Shown in pieces: positions 12,801-22,550 of a stretch of DNA of 64,000 nucleotides. Position 1 is the first letter of the stretch. The number at the start of each line of letters is the position of its first letter. The DNA comes from Rhizophlyctis rosea (taxonomy: Eukaryota > Chytridiomycota > Chytridiomycetes > Rhizophlyctidales > Rhizophlyctidaceae), in contig JADGJC010000189.1 of the NCBI GenBank assembly GCA_027596075.1, positions 1-64,000 of the forward strand, read 5' to 3'. The notes beneath the pieces were generated by a model. The model was not told the origin of the DNA. It did no database searches and was given only the letters and a program-made list of their open reading frames with translations. The position numbers and the translations under genes are program-made.

Positions 12801-13521
12801 TGAAAATAGCATTGAAGTCTGGTGCAGATGACCTTTGTGGATTTGGCAACGAGTTCAGGGTCCCAACTCTTCCGTAAATCGCCCCAGCGTCACCGGTAAT
12901 CCCTTCACGTGTGGTTGTGCCGTTGCCAGGGCGTGATTGGAACGAGTACATTGATGGGGCGGTCGAGATGTTCGCGAGCTCACGGGCACGAGCATCCAGA
13001 CTTCCCCTCAACTCGTTTCCACTGCCGAATGCAAAGTTCCCTGATGGCCTTGGTAAGGGAAAGTGCGGCAGTTGAGATGCGCTGGCTGTATCTGCATTAC
13101 CCGGTGACCCTTCGTCCAGCGTGCCGCCAGCCTTCCTCCCATCGGCGACACCGAAAGTTCCCCATTTGTTATCCTGACCTCCTCGACTTCTGACTGCTTT
13201 GGAACCCGTGCCGTGAATGGGATAGCGATCGACGCGATGTGCACTAGCACTTGACCTGATTGAGTAAGGTTCCCTGTGCTTAGGTGTCAGCAAACCGCCA
13301 CGGAAGACTGATGGATCGTCGCGGTGAGGGTCAAGTGGGCGATCCGGATTCGCGTACGGTTCGCCAAATTCATGCTGGCCGGTCCTGCCGATGGGTGGGA
13401 AAGTCTCAGGAGGTTGCGAGTTTGGCATGTCTGATGATGCGACTTGGTGAGATGGGCGGGATTTGCTTGAGTTGGCTGATGCTAGTTTGTCGCTCAGCAT
13501 TGCGTTGTTTTGAAAGTGCAA
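9847..13521 (-). CDS. Uncharacterised 1042-aa protein, disordered N-half and helical C-half
   Basis: Function not recognised. Nine exons sum to 3129 nt: 13521-12102, 12029-11914, 11847-11692, 11631-11342, 11273-11134, 11063-10821, 10756-10439, 10357-10011, 9945-9847. The first exon encodes about 473 residues of Ser/Thr/Gly/Asn-rich, low-complexity sequence with FANPF, FSNFSF and similar Phe-containing patches, then a basic KMTSWGRKSPRS segment. The remaining ~570 residues are helix-rich with hydrophobic repeats (for example WFKTLWMILGILAYNLDL and KWFRATQSSAVISRFEEAGG) and could form an alpha-solenoid. The 60-nt intron at 11691-11632 has no in-frame stop, so it could be retained; it has a CACTAAT branch-like site and TTTTGCAG. 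No signal peptide is evident. Confidence 0.75.
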
Positions 13522-14379
13522 CCAGACCAGGAGGATGGGATGGCCAGCGCTTCGTGCTTGGCTAGGGTAGACGGGAGCGGGCGGCCTAGGCGAGTGTTAT
13601 CCGATACTAGCAAATTGCATGATTAAACGGAAATCCCGAAGTTCCAATCAATTCTCAATGGGCACCTACTTGGAGAATAGTCAATGTGCAGTTGTCCTCA
13701 CACACCAAACCAGTGCTATTCAGGTTGCCTCCGAACGTAAAGATGTGTCGCAGTTCTGTCTATGCACTATAAGTCGTGAGCACCGCCGGGGTCAACAACG
13801 TTTCAACACATATCGTGCCCTCTTGTGTGCCTTTTCAATATTTAATGAGACCTTAGACGAGATGCACCAAATGTTGCGTGGGAAAATCTGCCAGGTTCAA
13901 CAGGGTGTGAGGGTGAGGGCGACGGTTATATTGAAGTTTTGGGACCCTCTGATGCAACTGCGACCCCATGTACACGCACCACCGAATGATTCCAAAGATG
14001 GTGCTTCGCCACCAGGTCATGTTTACTTCTTGTTTGCACGCTGGGCGCGTTGCAACCTGCAAGGGGGAAAGGGGGCACTTGGCAGATTCCAATGGCCGGG
14101 GGTCCAAGGTGTGGCGGAGGAGACGCGTCAGGCCAACTTGCAACCCCACTGCACCGCCACCACGCGACAACTCAACCATCCCACACATCAGCTCGCAATT
14201 CTTCTTTCCATCAGATGACAGTTTTCTTTCCCACGGTCTACTCTCTCTGATGTTTCTCATAAATTCCTTGTGAACAATTTCAATACTTCGGCACACTTAA
14301 AGCTCCCCGCACTTGCACAAGAACGCTGTCAGCGCCAAGTACAGTACACAACTCGACTTCAGTCAGCGTCCACGCAACC
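13522..14379. other. Divergent intergenic region
   Basis: About 860 nt between two divergent genes. No coding exon or RNA recognised; the long frames here have no domain signature. Confidence 0.4.
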
Positions 14380-15050
14380 ATGTTTCCTGCCACGCCAGAT
14401 TCAATCGCCACCTCTTTCCGTGACTACTTCAACCCAGCGACTCCTGCCGAGCGACCCGTCGAAAACGAAGCACAAACATCAACATCCATGCCGGCCGATG
14501 AAAGCGACAATGACAGCAGCTGGAACCGAGTAGAGTTCAACTCGATCACCGACTTCCGCACCGCCATATCGACTCCCGGTCATCCCCTCGCATCAATCGA
14601 GCATCTACTCCCGGATGAACTTGTTGAGATTCTCATGGCGTCGCCCAAATTTCCGGAACTCAAAAGCCGTTCTTCGGATGACCTTGTGAATGAGAGTGCG
14701 GAGGTTTGTTGAAAACTCCTTCATCGTGTTGACGCCAGGCCTGTTGTTGAGACACCATCATAGGAACACGTAAAACTGGAAAGGAAGTATGCAAAGCTGA
14801 CCCAACTGGTAATGTGCTAGGCCACTTCATTCAAAGGCATGCGACCTAGCTCCCATATACATAAGACCCACACATCTGTTCATTTTCGCCCATGCAGCGC
14901 AGCAAAGAGAGGTATTGGAACGAACGATTGGAAAGGGCGGTGAATTGGCTCGAGAAGGAAAACGCGAAGTTGGACCGAGAACTCGAAATCCAGCAGCGGA
15001 GGACTCCGGTCGACACATCCATCTTCGAGAAGAGTGCAGGGGCTGAGTGA
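14380..15050 (+). CDS. Small coiled-coil protein of unknown function (173 aa)
   Basis: Not recognised. Three exons, 14380-14703, 14764-14808 and 14898-15050, give 522 nt in frame. The N-terminal half is acidic and Ser/Thr-rich and contains IEHLLPDELVEILMAS. The C-terminal part (ERKYAKLTQL, then RYWNERLERAVNWLEKEN) is a strongly charged amphipathic helix, most likely a coiled coil. The first donor is GTTTGT. The second junction has two possible acceptors six bases apart; the chosen one keeps the heptad pattern. Confidence 0.6.
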
Positions 15051-15573
15051 GGGGCTCTCTTGATGCACATAATGTGGTCTTGCTTGTAATGTACGATCTC
15101 TGTATGGAGATTAAGATGTGTTGTACTAAAAATTGCTTCGGATCTTGACTTTCTAACTGGGATACTTGGGAGTGGCTCGCATCGACAGCTCTGCAGAAGC
15201 CATCACGGCGTTTTTGGTTACATTTGAAAGACGGCACCTCCTCCGCAATGTTTTTCGTATGTGAAGATTAGGGTCTGCCTAGCTCGCTGCCAGCGAAATG
15301 ATCATTCAATTCGCAAGTGCGTTGATTCAATGCTCTGGGAGAAATAGCATCTCAAAAATGTATGCCAACATACTACACTATCAGGAGCTATGAGAGCCTG
15401 CAAAGCTTCCAACACCTTGGAGTACTTGCTCCGCGCTACAAACTAAATGCTGATCAACCGATTGCACACTTTGCCAGCCATTTTTCTACACTACTACCAC
15501 CCCTTCTTATCCCTACGATCTCTATCACTCGCCCGTACATAGTTCCCATCCATTAAGATCCGCTCCAGCATCC
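15051..15573. other. Convergent 3' region
   Basis: Lies between the ends of the coiled-coil gene and the tail-anchored protein gene. Nothing recognised. Confidence 0.4.
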
Positions 15574-15924
15574 TCATATCTTTTTGGAGGGCGTCAATTT
15601 TGATCTCGACTTTATGGTAAAGATAAGGACCGTCAAGGCCACTGCGAGTACAGTGACCAGCGAACCCGAAACGGCTTGTTTCAAGAGCGTGCGCGTATGA
15701 TAGTCAACCTGGCCACGTTTTGGGAATTGGGAAGGGTTGTGTTGCTCTGGAAGGTTGCCGTTGGTGTGTGCGATTTGGGTTTCGGTATCCTTGTGGTAGG
15801 GGCATCTGTCAGTGATTGTGCGGTACGTGACGAGGATGTTGTTTCCTTTTGAATGCACGGGTTTGTGTGAGAGTTTTTGAGGGAGAGCAACTGGACGTAC
15901 GGCGATTAGGTTATTTGAGGCCAT
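15574..15924 (-). CDS. Putative tail-anchored membrane protein (116 aa)
   Basis: Single-exon frame of unknown function. Residues ~1-80 are polar and lack a signal peptide. A single hydrophobic segment (SGSLVTVLAVALTVLIFTI) lies near the C-terminus, followed by a basic tail, which is the layout of a tail-anchored ER or mitochondrial outer-membrane protein. The ATG at 15924 opens the frame. No homologue recognised; coding status rests on the membrane-anchor pattern. Confidence 0.45.
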   Translation of the reverse strand: MASNNLIAVRPVALPQKLSHKPVHSKGNNILVTYRTITDRCPYHKDTETQIAHTNGNLPEQHNPSQFPKRGQVDYHTRTLLKQAVSGSLVTVLAVALTVLIFTIKSRSKLTPSKKI

Positions 15925-16942
15925 GTTAGGTTACTTTCTAGCGATTGGCGAGTAATGGTAGACCGGAAAGCATTGGGCACGACTTGTTCGGTATTTGGCC
16001 TTATAAGAGGAAAAGATGCTTTTGGCACGCAGACGTTCGTAAACATGTGATTGTGATGTTCCACTCCTCACGCCAGTCTGAAACCGACATCGAAGCACTT
16101 GATGTTCGAATTATTCGGGTCCTCTGTACAATGTATTTGACTGACCCATTGCAGGTGGTGACACCGGTGGCATCATTCCATGTCTTGCTCCATGCATGAA
16201 ACGCGCCAGACGCTATCATCATATTGTAAGAAGGTCAATATATATGGTTTCATTTTCGAAAATCTGTCATTATTATTGAAAATCTGAATCACCGTCAGTT
16301 CACTGGAGAACGGGGGGTATTTCAGGCAGGTCGGGATTGCACCACCACCGTGCTTACATGAGCATGTGTGACCATCCATTCGTCATGTCAGCAAGGTGCA
16401 CGTTCCGTCTGTTCTGTTGTTTCCCATGTCCAGATAGGGGCAAACCGTCATGGTGGACCGTCAACGTTCGAACGCGGCCCTGATCCGAGGGTTCGGGTCG
16501 GTCGGATCTGAATTTTAGACCGATGGCATGAAAACTTCAAGTTTTGCCCACTTCGCGGTCTATTTTTCGCTCTCATTGCTTCTCCTAGCAGACACACCGA
16601 TTGCGTGGAGGATACCCGCGCGATTGACATATAGTAGAATACTAGATCTTCCCTTTCAATCACCGCCTGGCGGCTGGTATGCAATGCCACGTGCATAAGC
16701 GCACTGGTGGACGGGCATCAGTCATAGGACATTTGCTTGTGTCTTCTATATAGGACACATAACGCAGCCGGCCTTTTTTAGTACATCGTCATTAGTAGAT
16801 TCTGGTGGGAAGGGTTAGATAACTTTCGCCATCACATGCAAACTCGCACGACCATAGCGACAGTTCTTGCTGTTGTCTCACAGCCAGCGTTAGAAAGCCT
16901 GGCCTGTCAACCGCGCATAACTGTCTGATAATAGCTGATACC
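15925..16942. other. Divergent intergenic region
   Basis: About 1 kb without recognisable genes. Short frames only. Confidence 0.4.
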
Positions 16943-18507
16943 ATGCCCGCGACTGGCGTCTTCCCGACCGCGGCTGGCAACTTTGTCATGGGTGGAACCA
17001 CGCCCTTACACCTGCAACTAACCGCTCCACCCTCAACGTGTTCCTTATTCGGTCCACCGTACCCTATCCGTCGTCCTACACCGGTATCCCTGTTGCTAGC
17101 ATTCCGGAGGATGAACGAAGATCGCTTCAGCGAGATCGCCTCCGAGAAATCGTCCGTAGCATCCTCAGTAGACGATGAAGTCTCTGAGCTGTTTCGTTCG
17201 TTTACGGATGAAGAGGAGTTTGAGTTTCCCTCGTCGACTGTTGAGGAGGGTTGGGAAGGTGACAGGGACACGTCAAGCGTGGGGACGTGGAGGCCGAGCT
17301 ATTCGCCTTCTCTGGGATCGGTAACGGGAAGCGATGATAGTCTATCGAGTATGCAGATGCTGGACCTGCATCATGAGACACATTTAGGTAGCGGGTTGTC
17401 AGTCACGGATGAGGATATAATAGCTTCAGAGAAGGCTTGGATTGGGTATGACCTGGAGGCGGATCGATTGGATTCCGAGGTTACGTGCATTGCTCCTCAG
17501 GTGATTGAGACTGGTGGGACGTACGGTTCCGGAATGAATCATGAGGTGAGTGACATAAGAATTCAATAACCAACACAATCAGCTGAACATGCATATCCAG
17601 GATGCGTTATCTGCCTTCATCAGTCCGGAGATCCTGGAAGTCAAAGCAGAACCACAATCAGACACAGAAGCGGACGCGTCGCAGCTCGACCTCCTAACTG
17701 AACATTTGGAGCTCGAAGCTTCACGATCTGAACCTGATGCGACCCCTGTAGATGTGAAAGAAGAAGCCCCCAAAGCACCATTGACATTCCGTCTACCTCC
17801 GGGACTGGTTAAACGATGTGCAGAGCATGATACACCGCGGAAGATGTATGTTCATAAAGCCTGCACAAATTGTAAATCATCTCATGTCGCATGCGATACA
17901 TCCCGACCATGTCAGGTAAGATTCTGCACATCATTCGCAAGCAGTCCTGAACAAGGACTCATTTCTATCATTGGACAGAGGTGTGTTAGGCTGGGGAAAG
18001 CAGAGCATTGTGTTGATGCGGAGCGGAAGAAGCGAGGGCGCCCTGCTCCTCCCGGCCAACCCAGCCAGCCAAGCCCAAGCGCATCCCGCGCGGGCAGCAT
18101 TGTCAGCACGAGCACAAGCAGTAGTAATTCCGGCACTTGCAGCCAGAGTAGTAGTTGTGCAGGAAGTGGCGTGGAGGAGGTGGAACAAATTGCTCAAAGG
18201 CCAACGAAACGACATCGGCCTATATTACCCCTTGTCCCGACACCTCGTTTAGTCTTTGCTGGCATAGCAGCTACCCCGTCCCTGCCGTCAACTGAATCTG
18301 CAGCTCCAGTGGGTGAAGAACCGACTTCTGGTGGGACTGGCACTTACTCGCTGCTCATACCGTATACGCCTTTGGGAGGTATGAATCAATGCCATTATAT
18401 CGACAATCGTGTGGTAACTGATCATTAGCATAGACACCTCCCTCACCACCTTCTACATCAAGCAAGAAGATGTCGGAACGGCGATCCAAAACCCGCTTGC
18501 CAGATAA
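16943..18507 (+). CDS. Zn(II)2Cys6 transcription factor (AcuK/Ert1-like zinc cluster), 463 aa
   Basis: Nuclear DNA-binding regulator. Four exons, 16943-17545, 17601-17915, 17979-18378 and 18434-18507, give 1392 nt. The zinc cluster is split by intron 2 and reads ACTNCKSSHVACDTSRPCQ then RCVRLGKAEHC, giving C-X2-C-X6-C-X5-C-X2-C-X8-C. The His three residues after the second Cys and the RPCQRC block resemble the gluconeogenic AcuK/AcuM/Ert1 group. An AT-hook-like KKRGRP follows the cluster. The first 300 residues are acidic and Ser-rich, a likely activation region. The PAS-type domain usual in AcuK proteins is not visible, so the target genes cannot be inferred. The last 24 residues depend on choosing the acceptor at 18433. 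Confidence 0.8.
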
Positions 18508-19254
18508 ATCTGGCAAATGATAGAAGCTCTTGCATCCATTCATACACGTTGAGGACTTTATGATATTTAAGAGGGAGATCTAGAATAGTGGCCTTTTCTT
18601 GTTCTTGTACATAATTTCCTAGTTTTCCCGCAATTGTGCAAAAGATGTAATACCTTAAGATGGCACCATGAGTGGCTCAAGGGTGTATGTTGAGTCTTGG
18701 AGTGCCCAACGGTCCACAATATGGACGCAACGCCGTGGCATTGTTTATGTATAGGTATCCTGATGCATATGGCCCAATCTACCCAATCTCATCTGGCAGG
18801 TGCCCAATTTCCCATTAATAGCGCAGCCTCAGTGCCTCACTCAGCCACGCACGCCGCTCCGAGTCGTCAGGGTCCATGTCGAACGAGTAGGAAGGGTCGG
18901 CGATTGCGCAGTAGGTAACTTCTCCGAAACATTGCGCCTCGTACAGAAGTTTTTAGACCTTCCGACCTATAGGTACCATTCCGGAGCCCTGCCGAAGGGC
19001 TTCCGAAACACCTGTCAGACGTCATAGGCAAATTATCTGGAGGGCGTAGCGCCCATTTGCGTGGAGGCACACCCATAGGAGTAGTATTGCGCCCGAGCTC
19101 ACAGCTGGGCCAAACCAATTTGCCTATGGCCTTTTAAGGTGGCTAAGCGTAGGGCATGAGCCAAGCTACGCAGCGGTATGTGTGTCAAGGTTAACAAAAT
19201 AGCACCAATGTCCTTCCTTTCTGATATACTCGGTGGGTTTTTGCTGGTCCGTTT
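18508..19254. other. Intergenic region with hairpin-rich block at 18880-19180
   Basis: No protein gene recognised. Several perfect or near-perfect inverted repeats are crowded into 300 nt: GCGCA/TGCGC around 18906-18937, GGAGCCCT/AGGGCTTCC around 18981-19004, a 12-bp pair CATAGGCAAATT / AATTTGCCTATG at about 19023 and 19118 enclosing GGGCG-TAG-CGCCC and GCCC-AGCT/AGCT-GGGC, and AAGCGTAG/CTACGC at 19145-19172. This may be a structured RNA gene or a small inverted-repeat element; family not recognised. Confidence 0.4.
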
Positions 19255-20645
19255 ATGTTCTCAGAGCAAATCTTACAACTGCGCATAAAAGGCAACAAAC
19301 TGTCTCTAGAATTGAGACTTAAGATACTCCGTTGGGCAGTTCCCGCTCACCGTAAGTCCGCAACTGGTCTTTTTCTGTGGGCTGCTCAAGGTTAATGTAG
19401 TCACAGATTCCCCGCGCTCCTTTCAAACACGTGCTCTTCGGCCGTCACCTCCCTGTCATGTCAACTGTGTGATACAACACTCATCTATTAGGAAGGTGCG
19501 TTCCAATAAACATAAAATCCGTACAGATTCACCGCTTCTGACACTCCACAGAACTCATCCCCTGCCTCCGCCCTTCCTCCGACCACTCCACCGAAAGCGT
19601 CCATTTCACCACCACAACCTTTGAACATACCGACTGTCTCGTCGGACAGGACGACACCACTGTTGTCGTCGACAGATGCTAGTGACTTACAAGATGTGAC
19701 GAGTTCGTTGAGAGAGTACTTTGTGGCAAAGAAACCTGTTATTAAGCCTGTGCTGTACAAAGTAAGTCGTTGAATAAGTGCCCCCATTCCACATCCGATG
19801 TATTGGTAACTTTGCAATAGGCGGATAAAGTCATTGACCACCTCGTCCGCCGCCTGAAAGAAACTGGTGGGTTGTGTGAAACTCCGCTGTCCTTCTCGTA
19901 AGCTAAATAATAAGTTCTGGTAGATGAAAGTTTACGAATGGCGACAGCTGAAAATCTCCGTTACCGCAACCTCTTCCACCCACGCGGGGTATTTGATAGA
20001 GCCGAAACTAACATCCTTGCGCGAAGCCGAAAGAGGAACGAGTCCCATAGGAGCGTTTGGGAAAAGCATTTCGACAAGTAGCCCAGTGACGAAGTTGCCT
20101 TTTCTGCTTGTCTGAAGCAGCATCAATTGGCTGGGACGCGGGAGGAGATATTGGAAGCATTGGATCAGTTGTGGGTTGATATGTGTGAACCTCATCACCC
20201 ATCACAAGCAGGTTCCACATTAGAAATTGATCCCAAACAAGCGAAGGGCGGACCGCTGCAGCTATGCATGATGGAAGTTATTTGTGATATAGCACATGTT
20301 AAGATGGAGATTGTGCCCGAAGGCACATTTGTGTTGTAAGATAATCATCACTTGTTACTCATATCCGCCAATTTCTTGTTGTGCCAAATTGCCATCTTTG
20401 CAATGATTGCCGTTGCGTGCTGTCACCCCATGGGCAAATGAGGTGGCTATTACACTTATTGGGATATTTCATAGGAGGCTGGAGTTGTTGGACATTCCTA
20501 CTACAGTGGTCCGCTTAATTGGTGGTAGCAAACACCATCATTCACTTGTCCTGCTGCTGGTGGACGATGCTGGGTGAGTCCGTGCTGGGGCATAAGTATT
20601 CATTCTGAGAGTTGGCTGCTGGACCGTCACGAGGTGTGGCTTTGA
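19255..20645 (+). CDS. Uncharacterised multi-exon gene (model incomplete)
   Basis: Function not recognised. Candidate exons are 19255-19351 (MFSEQILQLRIKGNK...), 19527-19761, 19821-19866, 19924-20077, about 20118-20336, about 20476-20572 and 20612-20645 ending in WLLDRHEVWL. Introns have GT-AG ends. The middle exons read as charged helical protein (FVAKKPVIKPVLYKADKV, LRMATAENLRYRNLF, EEILEALDQLWVDMCEP). Two junctions do not fit in phase: between the first two exons, and between 20077 and 20118. There may be a missing tiny exon or a one-base error. The gene ends 180 nt before the eIF2B beta start. Confidence 0.4.
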
Positions 20646-20825
20646 AGGTATACTGGCTCATGTCACTGTACCACCAGAACCCCAAAATGAGTCAGTGCTC
20701 CAATTCCATAAACAACCTTCCATTTTCTGGTCAACTTCCCACCACTTTGCTTACACCGATGTTCAGCAAGCGCGACCAGCCCCAAACTCACCCCTTCTCA
20801 TACAAGCACAGACCCACAACACAAA

Positions 20826-22459
20826 ATGTCAAGAGAGATCAATATCCAAATCGATAACTTGATCACCAAGTTGCATCGGAGGTGAGCGGACTTGAGACGC
20901 CATGTGTGGGGTATTGACGTTTTGGGGGAGTCGGAGGTTTACAAGCGCTATATCTGGGTTAGACAAATCATAGGCTCCTTCAGCGTCTCTGTCGAAACCG
21001 CCCGGGTGCTTAGAAATGTCGTGTCAGCCACACGTTGGAACACGGTACGGCAGCTAAAGCTGACCATCAAGGAGGTTGGAGTTCGGGTAGAGGCTGCACA
21101 ACCAATAGGTGAATGTCTCCAAGTTCTTGTGCTTTCTCAATTTTCCCTTACAAGGCGCGTCCACTTGAAAACCCACTCTATCAATCCAACTTGTTGCGCC
21201 CTAACAAAGCTTTACCGCCTAGAACTTGCGGTAGGCAACATCGTCAAACGCGTCCTCCACCTCATCGAAGAAGAATACCACGCACTCAAAACTGAAATCA
21301 GTTCTGAGAACATTGGCGGAGACAAGAACAGCAACAACGAAGACCCCGATGACGCCAGCATGAAGGACGACTTGAAGGCGAACTTCAAGCAGGGCATTAC
21401 GGAGATGATTGATGAGTTGGAAAGTACGAGGACGACGATTGCTGCTACGGCGCATGATCATATTCATTTTAAGTGCGTGCCTTTCGCCCTGAGGGATTCG
21501 TTAGGGTGCCTGGTTGCGCTTCCGTCCTGCGATGTGATATGCTAACGCTGGTATGATTTACAACCATCCAGCGAAATCATCATGACGGTCGGTCGATCAC
21601 GGACAGTGGAGCAGTTCCTGAAGGATGCGGGGAAACACAGACAGTTCAAAGTTATTGTGGTGGAGACAGCACCTTTGTAAGCAGATTGAACCGAACTTTC
21701 ACAATTGTGGACTCTTTCTTGGGAACCGTCAAGGGGGGGCTGATTTCTCACCGCTGCCCCTTGGAAAATCATAGTTACAACGGCCAAGAAATGGCCCGTG
21801 CACTGTCAACAGCTGGCATCGACACAACAGTCATATCCGACTCGGCCGTCTTTGCCGTCATGTCGCGTGTGAATAAAGTTGTCTTGGGTGCTCATGCTGG
21901 TAAAGTCTTGCTTCATCGATTGCCATACCCACAAATGCATTTGTTTATTTACATCCAGATATTTTCGTCCAGTCACCGCCAATGGTGGCTTAGTCGCAAT
22001 AGGTGGAACATACAACGTAGCAGCTGCAGCAAAACATCATGCCATCCCCGTCGTCGTTTGCTCAGGGTTGTACAAAGTTTGTCCTTCCTATCCTTATGAT
22101 ACCGATATCTATAATCTGTGTGTTAGTCCTGACCCGGTGTACAAGTTCGAAGATGGTGAGCGGCCGTTAATATCCTTTGGAAGGTTGTGGGGCGTCTTTT
22201 CTCACCCGTTTCCCGGCTATGCAGATATGTTGGATAAGATTGACGTAGTAAATCCTTACTTTGACTTTATTTCACCTGATAAGGTGTCACTCTTCATTAC
22301 CAATGTGTAAGCCAAGAAGTGTATCTGCCATATGCATGCTTCTCCTAGACTAACAACATCTGGAAACATCTCAGTGGATCACATCCCCCATCCTTCATTC
22401 AACGACTGATTCAAGAAACCTACATAACGGAAGACTCGGAAGACGTTGACTCTATCTAG
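20826..22459 (+). CDS. GCD7: Translation initiation factor eIF2B subunit beta
   Basis: Regulatory subunit of the guanine-nucleotide exchange factor that recycles eIF2-GDP; cytosolic. Eight exons, 20826-20881, 20963-21108, 21223-21472, 21572-21676, 21775-21899, 21973-22155, 22225-22306 and 22375-22459, total 1032 nt, 343 aa, close to the ~350 of the family. Conserved blocks include [85 protein letters not shown] and [17 protein letters not shown], matching the beta subunit rather than alpha or delta. The N-terminal [19 protein letters not shown] is a short helix as in other beta subunits. It lies head-to-tail after the orphan gene and tail-to-tail with XPF, with 91 nt between stops. Confidence 0.95.
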
Positions 22460-22550
22460 CAACCTAGTTTACATTCACAACAAACCCCAACTAAAACCAT
22501 GTACAGAATTGGAAAATAGCGTCGTCACAGTGTAGATATATACAATCCAT

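Noticed and set aside
18880..19180. RNase P RNA on the minus strand
   Set aside because: A GGAAGGTCT block resembles CR-I, but no CR-V partner or P4 pairing was found at the expected distance.
19488..19841. 117-codon minus-strand frame
   Set aside because: It is antisense to a plus-strand exon (19527-19761) with better splice sites and more protein-like composition.
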